Shown one piece after another: positions 46,859 through 57,400 of a DNA stretch of 64,000 bases. A program made the position numbers and the translations under genes. The notes beneath the pieces are model-generated. The model did no database searches. It saw only the letters and a program-made list of their open reading frames with translations, and was not told where the DNA came from. The stretch is taken from assembly GCA_014529385.2 (NCBI GenBank), contig CM043944.1, positions 45,454,268 to 45,518,267 on the forward strand, given 5' to 3'. Position 1 is the first letter of the stretch, and the number at the start of each line of letters is the position of its first letter. The DNA is from Adiantum capillus-veneris. Lineage: Eukaryota > Streptophyta > Polypodiopsida > Polypodiales > Pteridaceae.

Positions 46859-49039
46859 CTAATCCTTGTATCTCATGACTCTAGAAAAAGGTCCAAACCC
46901 TTCTCTAAACAGGCAATGGAAGCGGCCGTGTATCTCATAGTATGTCGGACAGTGACATGTGTAGTGCAGCTCTGTCTCTGGCTTTAAGTTACATAGGTGA
47001 CATATCTTGGCTCTTGTCGGCACCCCTCGAAATCGGCCGGTCTCAATCTGGAGCTGATGTGAGGATGTGCGTATCTGTCCAATAGCGCATCTTATCCCAT
47101 GAGATAAGTGTGTATCCATGTATGCAGGCCTAGTTACAAAGCCGTCCTCCGTGAGTTGGAGAAGATGCTCTCTGTAGAAGGCCATCTTTGTGCCCAACTC
47201 ATGTGTCGGTTGTATCCATGTGCTTCTGGTATTTAGGTGAATCAGATCCTGACGTATAAATCTGGTGATCTCTGTCCGTGTGAGAGATAGGGAGGGTGCA
47301 TCCAGGGAGTATTGGAGCAGAGGTAATCTATCCATGTTGAGACCATGCGATTGAAACCATGTTGTCATCTGTCCATACCAACATGCTGTATCGCCTTGTA
47401 GAGCTAGTTGTCGAGATGACTCCGGGGCAAGCCGGGCGTATCTGTCCCTGGGGAGATCCTATAGACTGTGCATAAAGGATACTGATCTCGTGAATGCCTC
47501 CACCACGGGCGGGGGGGGGGGGGGGGACTAGCTCAGCTTGGATAATCTCATGTGGTACTGAGGCCTTAGCCCGAATCATCCGAGCGATTGTAGAGACTAG
47601 AGGCCTCTCCATACATCGCCATCCATCTGTGTTGCCAGATCTCCCATGGTGGTCTACTGAGGGTCCCCATACCTGAACTCCATAGAGCGTAGCATAGCTG
47701 GAGTCACTAGAGTGTCAAAAAGCCAAAGCTTTGTTCGCGGTTCCTGAAACTGAACCTGCAAACACATCCTCTCCAATCCACCCAAAGCTGCATATGCTCT
47801 TGTCAGTCTAGTCTTTGATGCTCTCCTTAGTGAAAACACCGTTCCACCGAAGACTACTCCAAGATAAGTATATGCATTTGTGTACTCCACGGTCTCCTGG
47901 CCATACATAAATGTGGGTGCCGACCTCCTGACCCACTGTGGTGTGGTGTTAAACACCATAACCTTGGTTTTCCCCAGATTGACAAACAATCCACTGTCAT
48001 GAGCAAATGTATGCAGAGCATCTAAATGACGCTGCATCCCCTCTGGAGTCAGAAATCAACACAATATCATCCGCGTATAGTAACAACGGAATCCAAGCTG
48101 TGCCCTCTTGTCCTCTTGACGCTCTACATAGTCCGAAAACTCATCCACATACATCCCAAAAAGAGTCGGGGATAGGGGGCATCCTTGCTTTACTCCAATA
48201 GTGGACTGGACCATGTCAGACATTCCCTCAGTGGTGCGTAACCGCCCCATCACTGTCCTGTATAGAGCCAAAATCCCCCATATCAGCTATGTAGGCACAC
48301 CCATGTCCTGTAGTCTATGTATAAGTCTGGCTCTCGGCACTGTGTCAAAAGCTTTGTGCAAATCCACAAAGCTACAATAGATCCTCTTGCCATGGTGTCT
48401 ACCCTCCTCAATAATAGCTATGAGTGTCAGAATCTGGTCAAGAGTGGAGAAACCTCTCTTGAAACTTGCTTGCCCGGGTGCCCTTATGCCCTCTCGCTGT
48501 GCCCATCTACTCAGCTCCTACTCAAGAACGGATGCATACAACCCAGCTAATGTGTGACCAACCATGATGGTGCGATAATTCGCGGGAATCATGGGATCTC
48601 CCAACTTGATAATAGGCACAATCGTAGACAAACTTCAAGTCTTCGAGAAGCCTTCATACATGGCTCGATTAAGCATCATAGCCGAGAGATCTGCAACCAT
48701 ATCTCTGGCATGGATGAAGTGCTCTGCTACCAGACCATCATGATCATGTGCCCTCCTTGTCTTCATCTTGTCAATGGCTTTTCTTACCCTCTCGGTAGTA
48801 AAGAAAGAACATGTCTCCGGGCATGTCTCTAGTGGGTCCGGCAGTGGCGTTTGCCCTGGTGCTGTGTAGAGGGATGTGGCATATTCCCTCCATGTCTCAG
48901 TGGAGGTGACCACTGGTGGTGGTGAATGCTCGTGGAATAGCCTCCATGCTTCGCTTGAGTCTCGACTTATAAATAGCTGATATAGATCCGCTCTAGCTGA
49001 GATAGATGGGCCCTTTTCTTTCGTCGCACTAGGCGGCAA
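46859..49039 (-). pseudogene. LINE copy 1 reverse transcriptase and Cys/His domain
   Basis: A linker with RVRKAIDKMKTRRAHDHDGL leads to RT (LVAEHFIHARDM, IYCSFVDLHKAFDTVPRAR, QSTIGVKQGCPLSPTLFGMY). The catalytic YADD box lies near 48060 (LLLYADDIVLISD), just before a frameshift. Then GLFVNLGKTKVMVF, YTYLGVVFGG and a thumb region follow. The C-terminal finger CHLCNLKPETELHYTCHC matches the LINE Cys/His pattern C-x2-C-x8-H-x3-C. Stops near 48638 and 48287 and frameshifts near 48060 and 47600 inactivate it. Confidence 0.9.
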
Positions 49040-49234
49040 AAGATAATCCGTGACTGTCTATGTGTGGTAATACCCATGAGTACTTCCCTTTGTAATTTGA
49101 TCCTCGTCTCTTTGCACTCCTCATCATACCAACTGTTTTGGGGCATGCTCCCAGATCGCCTCCGTGTGGGCTGGCTGTGGGGGTATGCCTCCGATGCTGC
49201 ATCATGGAGCGTCTCTGTCAGTATCTGAGTGAGT

Positions 49235-50086
49235 TCATCTAGTGGCCGTGGGGACCTCTCCTAATGGAGCTGTGCTGAACTGAAAGGTCAGGGTGAAAGA
49301 CACGATAGCATGATCAACTGCTACTCCAATTGGCCTAGTGCCCACCATGAAATCCTGAAAGAATGGAATGAGACCTAGCTGGGCCATAACATAATCCACT
49401 GTGCTGGCACCATGTCGGTGTGGAAAGCAAGTAAAACCTCCAGCTGCCGAAAATCTTTGTAGGCCATTCACAATGGCCAATCTGTGTGCGGTTCCCATAT
49501 CTATAAAGTATTTGCCATATTCAGTGTATTCCTCATCTTGTGATAGTTTGGATAGACCCATCTCTGTGACGTCCAGCTCCCTAAGCATTCCTTCGGAAGT
49601 ATCATAAAATATTGTATGGTGGTGGGCAGTCCTAGCATTGAAATCCCCTAGTATGATAATGTCACCATCCTTGGAAAACTCCCATATATCATTATCCAAA
49701 ATAGCAAAGGGGGATTGTCCTCTAGGTGATGCATATACTGACGTATTAGGAGGAAAGTAACAAATAGCTATGTAGAGGTATCTGCCCGTCTCTGCCCTGA
49801 GCCTCATCCACATGTACCTAGCCTGTTTATCCTTGCGTGCTATATATATCAGTGGTTGCAATTCCTCCCTGAATAGAACTGCCACTCCCTGTGAGGCCCG
49901 TCCTTGATGCTTAGATCTGGTCTCCTGTCTGCATGTTGTCTCCCATCTATATCCGCTCACCTGTGGCATGGATTGTCTAGGTGCTTGATGCGTCTCAGAG
50001 TAGAAAATGATGTCTCTCCCTGTGAAGCTATCCTCAAAGGCCCCTACATCAGGGCGGAGTGACCCATTACAATTCCAGGTTGCCAT
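49235..50086 (-). CDS. LINE copy 1 APE-type endonuclease (open frame)
   Basis: An open frame of 283 codons. The start MATWNCNGSLRP carries the conserved Asn of EEP-family endonucleases. FYSETHQAP holds the catalytic Glu. RGQSPFAILDND and IIILGDFNARTAHH give the Asp-Asn pair. STVDYVMAQLGL and VDHAIVSFTL give the last Asp and the DH pair. Order and spacing match LINE endonucleases, which nick the target DNA. The frame ends at a stop in the linker to RT, so the protein would be an isolated endonuclease. An upstream ORF1 end is out of frame. Confidence 0.85.
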   Translation of the reverse strand: MATWNCNGSLRPDVGAFEDSFTGRDIIFYSETHQAPRQSMPQVSGYRWETTCRQETRSKHQGRASQGVAVLFREELQPLIYIARKDKQARYMWMRLRAETGRYLYIAICYFPPNTSVYASPRGQSPFAILDNDIWEFSKDGDIIILGDFNARTAHHHTIFYDTSEGMLRELDVTEMGLSKLSQDEEYTEYGKYFIDMGTAHRLAIVNGLQRFSAAGGFTCFPHRHGASTVDYVMAQLGLIPFFQDFMVGTRPIGVAVDHAIVSFTLTFQFSTAPLGEVPTATR

Positions 50087-50127
50087 CTTTAATGTGGTCC
50101 CATAGGTCTCGCACCATCATGCGGGGT

Positions 50128-50306
50128 GTCACTCCAATATCACCACCTTATCCCTGTAAAAAGCAGTTTTCCCCTTTTCCCTTGCTGCTCTAATTTCTGG
50201 CATTACTTCTTGCATATGAGCAATCGGTGAGAGGGTGAGGTCATCTCCAAGAAAGATGCCAGTTTTCTTTAGAGTTGGTCTCTTCTTTAGGAAGTCCTTC
50301 GCTTCC

Positions 50307-50308
<2 letters not shown>
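50128..50308 (-). pseudogene. LINE copy 1 ORF1 C-terminal fragment
   Basis: About 59 codons read MEAKDFLKKRPTLKKTGIFL, then GDDLTLSPIAHMQEVMPEI and a Lys/Arg-rich end. The order ahead of the endonuclease suggests the C-terminal part of ORF1. It is cut at 50308 by the (CT)n tract. The assignment rests on position and general character. Confidence 0.55.

Positions 50309-50380
<72 letters not shown>
50309..50380. repeat. (GA)n tract between two LINE copies
   Basis: 72 bp of GA. On the minus strand it directly follows the TTTCATTTCATCA tail of LINE copy 2 and directly precedes the truncated 5' end of LINE copy 1. Confidence 0.97.
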
Positions 50381-50384
<4 letters not shown>

Positions 50385-51650
50385 GAAATGAAATGTTATA
50401 TTAACGTCTTCGTAAGGCCAAAGTGACCTATGAGACCAGAAAGTTACAATGTGGTGGATCTGATACAAAGTCAAAGTAACAAGATGACAAAATGACAAAA
50501 TAAAATACTATGGAATCCTAAACTGCTAGGTGTGGACTAAGGAGCTAAACAGCTAGCTGGGATAGCTAGATCACAGGAAATCCAGCATTGGTCGCTGGCG
50601 GATCTCATCAATCTCCTCCATGGTCAGTAGTCTGACCGGGCGTCGTGCATGTCGAGCCAAAGTGACCCGAATCCTCTGATGCAGCCTCCGTCAATGCTGT
50701 GTAGTCCTCCACAATCGTGGGCGTCTGGATCTCCCCATCTCAGTCGCTCGGTCGATCAGTATGCCTTTGGTGTAAAGCGACGAGCTCTGCTGTGGTAGTA
50801 ACTCCTCCGGGTGTCTAGTGGGTGGCAGCTCTAAAGAAGTCTGTGATCTGTCTCTGAGACTGGCTAGCCTCTCCTCTCATCAGGCTCTCTCTGTGTCTGC
50901 GCAGCTCGAGCAAAAACAAACCCAAGCATCTCTGATCCTCGTACCGCATGACTCTAGAGAATGGTCCAAAGCCCTCTCTAAACAAGCAATGGAAGCGGCC
51001 TTGTATCTCGTAGTAGATGGGGCAGTGGCCTGTGTAGTGCAACTCTGTCTCAGGCTCGATGTCACACAGGGGGCATGTCCTGGCCTCTGTTGGTACTCCG
51101 TTGTATCTCCCGGTCCCGGTCCTGATCCGCAGCTGGTGTGAAGATGTGCGTATCTGGCCAGTAGCACATCGTATCCCATGAGACAAGTGGGTCTCCATGT
51201 ATCTGGGCCTCGTGACAAAACCATCCTCCGTAAGCTGGAGGAGATGCTCTCTGTAGAAAGCCATCTTCGTGCCCAGGTCCTGAGCTGGCTGTATCCATGT
51301 CCTCTTGGTGTCTAGCTGAGTCAAGTCGTGGCAAATGAGCCTGGCGATCTCGGACTGTGTAAGAGTCAGAGAGTGCGCATGCAGTGAGTAGTACTGGAAG
51401 GGAGGCAATCTGTCTATGTTGAACCCATGCGCCCGGAACCATGATGTCATCTTCCCATACGAGCATGCTGTATCTCCCTGCATGGCTAACTGTAGAGAGG
51501 ACTCAAGTGCAAGGCGTGCATATTTGTCTCTGCGTGTACAATAGCGCGTGGTACTGAAGCCTTGGCTCTAATGAGCCGCGAGATCAGAGAGCGAGAGAGA
51601 CGACACCATATGGGCTCCCAATCCCCCCTCCAAGCCCCCCCTTCTCTATT
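50381..51650 (-). mobile_element. LINE copy 2 (5'-truncated 3' end)
   Basis: Only the 3' part is present. A frame of about 220 codons (51483-50815) covers the thumb/C-terminal region (MTSWFRAHGFNIDRLPPFQY, DLGTKMAFYREHLLQLTEDG). It includes the Cys/His domain CPLCDIEPETELHYTGHC, in which Gly replaces one expected Cys. A 3' UTR follows, almost parallel to copy 1, ending tgttaatataacatttcatttcat-like next to (CT)n at 50381. The 5' limit near 51650 is approximate. The better preserved frame suggests it is younger than copy 1. Confidence 0.85.
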
Positions 51651-52670
51651 GCTAGAGAGGTATTTTCTTTAGATTGCACAAAGTCTGGTACAATGGTTCT
51701 AGATGTTGTTGTACTCGAGGACGACGACGACGACAACGAGGTCGAGGCTAAAGGCTGGTTCTTCTGAAAACAGAAAACGCTAGGGATGTTGATGGGATCT
51801 GGATCATATGGTGCAGCTAAGGGGCTGATCTGTCGTCAGGGACGACGACGATGGCTGAAAACTGAAAAACGCTGGCTGATCTGAGGGCTAGAAATTGAAA
51901 CGCTGCCCTTGTCGCGATGGGAAGGCTGACCACGGCGAGGCAAGGCTGATTTGATGAGGTACAGTGGCGGTACGCCGAGGATGAACAAAGACGTTGCTGG
52001 CTGAAAACGCTAATGCTCATGGGAAAAACGCTGATGGTGCTGATGATCCTAGGTACTTGGTAGTGCTTGGTTCTTGTCAGGCTCCTTCACTGCTCCTTTG
52101 TCTTCTGCTGGTGCCCAAAGGATTTCCTTTAGCCATTTTCCCTACCTACATTCCAACAAGAATAAATGAAAAGTCACTTATTAATAAAATGCTTGCTAAG
52201 AGGTGGTTCACGTGCAGTTTGGGAAAATGAGTTCTTGCGGTGAAAATGCTTATGCTAGGTATTGGGTACCGATGCTAGTGATCATGGGTTGTGCAATCAG
52301 AGGGTATGCAGCTACTCTAAGTGCCTGGACATGCACGTCCTACGTACAGGCTCACAAAGGTGCCAGAACACTTCCTAGGCTACCTAAACCCTAGAAGTAG
52401 GTACATCTTGTCCACATGCACATAGGGTTAGATGTGCAGGTGACATTTAATAACTTTAGTCAATCTGTCATGTCACTTAGTTTGTATAGTGCCACCTCAA
52501 GAGCTTGCAATTTTCGCCGCAAATTGCACATGCATTGTTGAGACTATGTTTTCAAGGCATATATGCCCACAGGCACCATGAAAAAAAAAAACTATCCACT
52601 TTACAACTTTATCTACAAAGTTGAACGTGAAGGACTTTAAATACAGAATCAAGTCTCTCATCTCAAAGAT
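51651..52670. other. Spacer, nothing firmly recognised
   Basis: Contains a short (GAC)n stretch (51719-51741) and repeated gctgaaaacgct-like motifs (51765-52035). No gene or transposon end is identified. Confidence 0.45.
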
Positions 52671-52675
52671 ACTAG

Positions 52676-52922
52676 ATGAGGGTATTTGGGAGTTCTCGAG
52701 GGATGGAGATGTTGTGCTACTTGGGGATTTCAATGCTAGCACAACATGTCATTATGCATCTTTCTTTGACACTTCTGAGGAGATGCTGAGAGAGCTAGAC
52801 TTCAGAGAGATGGTGCTCTCTAGGACCTTAGAGAATGCTCAGGAATTTACAGAGTATGGGAGATATTTGATTGAGATGGGCACAACCATGGATTGCCTAT
52901 TTTGAATGGCCTTGATAGATAC
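52676..52922 (+). pseudogene. LINE endonuclease fragment
   Basis: Plus-strand reading ILDEGIWEFSRDGDVVLLGD, FNASTTCHY, EEMLRELDFREMVLS, EYGRYLIEMGT. It aligns with the middle of the LINE copy 1 endonuclease, including the GDFNA Asp-Asn motif. It ends abruptly at 52922, where an LTR starts, so that insertion probably cut it. Confidence 0.85.
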
Positions 52923-54120
52923 TGTTGGGGTAAAGGCGGCATGTGCCTTGGACGTCCAATGTCCGCCGCCCACTGACCTTAGTAACCCACTCACTTATTC
53001 TTTATACATAGAAGAATAAGGAGCGAGTGCTGCTTCTTGCCACTCTACTCTATGTGTTCTCTCTTGCCCCACTCTGTGTGTTTTCTCTTTCTCTCTCCTT
53101 CTCCCTTCCTGCATACGCACCGCATTCGCGCATCAACAATTGGTATTAGAGCGCATGGCAATCATGGGGAGCACGGTGGCGTCGAGAGCTTCGAGGTGGT
53201 GGTTTACTCGCTCTCGGCGGTGGAGAGATCAAGAAAGCTTGGAAGCTTTGTGAGAATGCAATGGGAGCTTGTGAGCTCAGCTGAGAGTGAAGTATGCTCT
53301 TGTGGAAGTTCAAAAGACAATGTGGAAGATACTGTGTAGTAGATGAAATTGGGAGATATATGGGCTTTGTGGTTGGCGATGTTGTGAGTCCCAAAGATGA
53401 GGATCACACAATCTCCATGAGGACGGTTCTCTACCCATCCTTAGCGAAGAATCCTCCACAGTTCATTTCTCTCCCGACTATCCATCGGGGAGAAATCTTG
53501 AGTATTCTTCATTGATCTTCCGGGCCATTGCTTTATTTGTGGCAAGAAGGGCCATGTTGCCGCAGTTTGTACCGGTTGCAGGATATCTACTGATTAGAGG
53601 CAACTTGCTTCAAAACAAGAGGCACTTCATGCAAATGGGGGATTGGAAGGTGTTAGTGGAAGGAAAAGATGTTAAGCAGAAAAAGCCAAGAGGAAGGAAG
53701 CGAAGAAAAGAAGACAATGAGCTCGGAGGACAAAGGCTCCAAAGCTTGTGTATAGACGCAGAGTTCTCGTGTGTTGTTCCTCTTGAGAACTTCTTCACAC
53801 TTTGCATGATCGACCATTTGATCCTCAAGGCACTAGTTTGGACATCAGCAACAATTCTGAAGGCATAAATTTAGCTTTGCAAGCGGCATTTTCCTTCTTT
53901 GGCAGAAATTGCTAAGAATGTCTGTTGAGAAGAAGGCTTTGAAGCATAGTCATAGGGGACGCCCATTTCTGGGCTTCCCGTCCCCGCTTGCCGTCTCGCC
54001 CTCTTTTTTACACTAAAAATCCATTTGAGCCCCATCCCCCGTCCCTTGTGACTATGCTTTGAAGACCTCTAAGCCTAGGAGGTTGTCTAGGCTTAATCCC
54101 CATTCCTAGCCTTGATTTAA
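52923..54120 (+). mobile_element. Small LTR element with CCHC knuckle (truncated or TR-GAG-like)
   Basis: LTR-like segment 52923-53138 (TGTTGGGGTAAAGG ... CATCAACA), followed at once by a tRNA-Met-type primer site ATTGGTATTAGAGC (53139-53152). The interior reads EIGRYMGFVVGDVVSP and AKNPPQFISLP, then after a frameshift DLPGHCFICGKKGHVAAVC (53514-53570), a perfect C-x2-C-x4-H-x4-C knuckle. This order resembles the plant DUF4283-plus-knuckle gag proteins. No protease, integrase or RT and no second LTR was seen. It could be a non-autonomous gag-only element or a truncated one. A MITE (53945-54056) interrupts it. Confidence 0.65.
53945..54056. mobile_element. hAT-type MITE, 112 bp
   Basis: Inverted ends CATAGTCATAGGGGACG and CATAGTCACAAGGGACG (complement of the right end), with the perfect 8-bp duplication CTTTGAAG at 53937-53944 and 54057-54064. 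There is no coding capacity. Removing it restores the reading VEKKALKTSKPRRLSRLN of the host element. Confidence 0.92.
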
Positions 54121-54451
54121 GGCAATCTTGTACTTTAGATAGCCCTAGGACTTTTATCTTTTGGTGATACCATTTATGGTCAATTCTCTAGGGTCTGTGC
54201 CTTTGAGGTGATTCTTTAATGGAAAGATTTTCTTTTCTGGAAAAAAAGAGAAAACTTGCAGGAGTCCACAAAATGGCTTGATATTCTTGTTCTGATTTGT
54301 CCCATAAACCCACATCATTTTCTGTTCTCAATCACTTAACACGTTATGTTTATAATTGTCCATCATTGTTTGCAAATCATTGTCTTTGATCGAGCAAACC
54401 GGTGAGTGTTTGTTCTCATAGAGATAACTAATATTTTTGTCTATAAAGCAG
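54065..54451 (+). other. Presumed intron sequence before the ankyrin exons
   Basis: The tail of the LTR element and AT-rich DNA, ending with the acceptor tctataaagcag at 54451. Confidence 0.5.
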
Positions 54452-57400
54452 GAGGATGTTGTTAATGAAGAAGAATACAAACCCAAAGTAATTTGGGAAG
54501 CATCAGAAGAGGGGATTGTTGATGAGATCAATCTTTCTGTACAACTTGGACAAGACATAAATCAGCCCAACCCGGTTACACTAGACACTCCACTGTCTGT
54601 ATGCTTTACCTTGATGATTGACAGCATCTTTTCATCGCAAAAACATTTATGGTCAGTGGTAACATGACACTTTTGCTCTTGCACAGAGGCATTGCAGCGA
54701 AGATTAGGAACAATGATGTTGCAACTCTTCTCTTATCTTTTGGTGCAGACATAAATGTCCCAAATGCTTCAGGAGATACTCCTCTACATTGGGCGGTATG
54801 GTTTTTATTTCTCAGGATGGATTTTTACAACTGTAATAACTCTTTTAAACTGATTTATTGATATCCCTCGACCCTTATCCCCACGCATACGAGAACTTTT
54901 GTGAAATTTTGTTATTGAGGATTCTAGGGACTTGCATTCCTAAATTCTTGTGTAAGTGACAGATTTTCATCCTTCCTATGAAACAACAAGCTATTTGTGC
55001 CACTTTTATCTACTTATACCAGGAACACCAAGGTAAGGGCATAATCTCAAATGTGGGTCAGACTATCTAAGATTCCCACCCATTTCATACAAGAAAGACC
55101 TGACCTTCTCAAGACTTGTGGCCTCTGTAGATTCCTATCATGACATGGAACTGGCCTTATAAAACATTTTGAATTTGTGTATGTTTATGTAGGGAATGAG
55201 TTTTGAGGTGGCAGGCTTATCCCCATTTAAAAAAAGCAAGATACCATGAGAGATATCATTAGTGAGAAAGCGAAAGGGAAAAGAGGATTTGTTTCAGACT
55301 TGCACATCTTTCTTTCCTCTCAAGAACCTTTGAAATCCTTTCTGTTTCAAAATCATGTTGCTAATTCACGTGATCTTTGTCCCATACTGAAAAGCAGCTT
55401 CCAAAGGCAATACTGGTCTATGAGAGAATGGGGTAACACTTATTAACATACCATGGAACATCAAAAGAAAACGATCCCTAAAAAGATACCAAACAGTTGT
55501 CATTTGGCATTTTCTACATTTTTGATCAGCGGGGCAATAAGATACACAAAAGGGCACGTGCAATCTGGTTGGTATCTTGCTCCTCTTTGTACTATATATT
55601 GGGTGTAGAATGTTTTTGTGGGAATTTTTACAAAATATCCCTTGTAGCTACAAGGTTCACACTTGTCCACCTTTAGTATGAGGACAAGTGTAAAGATGAC
55701 AACTGTAAAGGGTCGGAGAGTGATTTCAGGGTGAGGACTTACCACCTGGAAAGGTGCTCCAGCTGTGGCATAGGTGGACCAGAGTACACAAGTGGACCGG
55801 GTGCAAGGCAGCAAGGGTAGCCTTAGCAGTGTGGAACAAAATGCCAAGGGGTAACCGTGTGGACCAGCTATCTTACCCTCAAACTCTGGTAGCAGATGCA
55901 AATGCAAAGAGCCACTCACTTGGATGTTTCCACAATATAACTTCAAGGGGGGAAGGTCAGTGGGCATGACCTGTCTCATCAGTACATGTATTTGGTGATA
56001 GTCACTAGTTGCCTCAGTTGGAAGAAGGGGTGATACTCTCCTCAGGGTTGTACTTGTCCTAGTCTCAATCTCCGTCTGGAGTCTGCACTACATTTGACCA
56101 TTGCAGCTAGCCTCCACCCCATGGTACCTTGTGTCTGAGTTGTGGTCCAGAGCTTGGTGTGCTGCCAACCGATCGTAGTCAATCTTGTTCATGGTCTTGT
56201 AGTCATCTTTTGGGCCAATGTAAGTTCAGTGAGTGTGTTATATCCCAAGTTCTCAATATCCATCTACTGTGCTATGTGGTTTCTAGCAAGCATCTTGTGC
56301 TTAGTATGAGAAGATATATGCATATTTTGCGACACAAGGTTTTCATAGTAGTTCCATTAAGAGTACATTGTATGTCAAACTCAAAAAGAAATATACTTTT
56401 AATAGATATAAGGTGTGGTCGCACTAGAAACTTTCATGAAAAAGCTTCCTTGATGGCTTTAATTATTTTGGTCTTCCATTCCATCATGTGGGTTTATGTT
56501 AGGCATCCCCAAGGATCCAATCCGTACACATGAAAATACACTAGCCAAAATCGCAATAAACAGTAGACGAGATCGACATCTGACTCTCCTTCCAGCCACC
56601 ATGGAGCCTAATTGGCTCACCCTCAAGCCTAGGAGCTTACAGCTACTCAGCCTAGTGGCTCATCTCAAGGACTAATGTTGGGATTAAAGGGCCACTGTAT
56701 CAGGTCAACCATGTCCGGCTGCTCACTACCTCTACTAACTCAATTATTCTTATCACAACACAAGAAGAAATAAGGGAGCTACAGCATGTTGCTGTAGTGA
56801 AGCTCCACCCATAACAATTGTGCATACATTTTTACCTTCAAGTGGTATGAGAGCCGACGGTGGGCTCAATCGTTGGGAGCGTGTGGAGAGACCACCTTCA
56901 AGCTTGAAGCTCGGTTTGCAGAGAGCTTGTCGTAGCTCGAGCCCGGTTTTTGGGATCTACGTGGGATTGAAAGCTGTATTTTCGGCTTCACTATGCAAGA
57001 TAATGTATGCGTCTGTAGGCTTGGATCTGGAGTGCTCAACTGCGAATCTCTCTTTGTATGTGTGAATCACACAGTGAGGAATAAACTCATTAAGCAGCAA
57101 ATTAGGACCATGATAGGCTGGTGGCTGAGCATCTTTTACACTCCAAAGTTATGATGGGAGAGCTTTTGGCTTGTATGTTTAACAAAACTATGTGTGAGGG
57201 ATTGCCTTACAGTTTGGTTGTGCCCATATTCAAATCAGGAGATCCGACATTGCCAACTAACTATCACGCTATCATGATTGTTCATAGTTGGCCAAGCTGT
57301 ATGCATCCATATTAGAGCATGAGCTAGGCCGTTTGGCAGAGTGACATGACATGGTCTTTGAGCACAGGGGCAGGCAGGTTTTAGGAGAGGCTTTTCCACT

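Larger units (their letters stand above)
46284..50308 (-). mobile_element. LINE copy 1 (5'-truncated, endonuclease + RT)
   Basis: A non-LTR retrotransposon of about 4 kb read on the minus strand. It contains the end of ORF1 (50308-50128), APE-type endonuclease (50086-49235), RT (49.04-47.65 kb), a Cys/His domain (46.98-46.9 kb) and a 3' UTR. The 3' end reads tatattaacattt-like sequence in TTTCG repeats, then TCTCTCTC (46310 down to 46284). Its 5' end abuts the (CT)n that forms the tail of LINE copy 2. Poly(G) runs at 46457-46481 and 47511-47526 lie inside. Several stops and frameshifts occur. The exact LINE clade cannot be settled by eye. Confidence 0.9.

Noticed and set aside
55500-55979. 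A 159-codon minus-strand frame in the ankyrin-gene intron
   Set aside because: No recognisable domain or motif, biased only by base composition, and it lies antisense within an intron.
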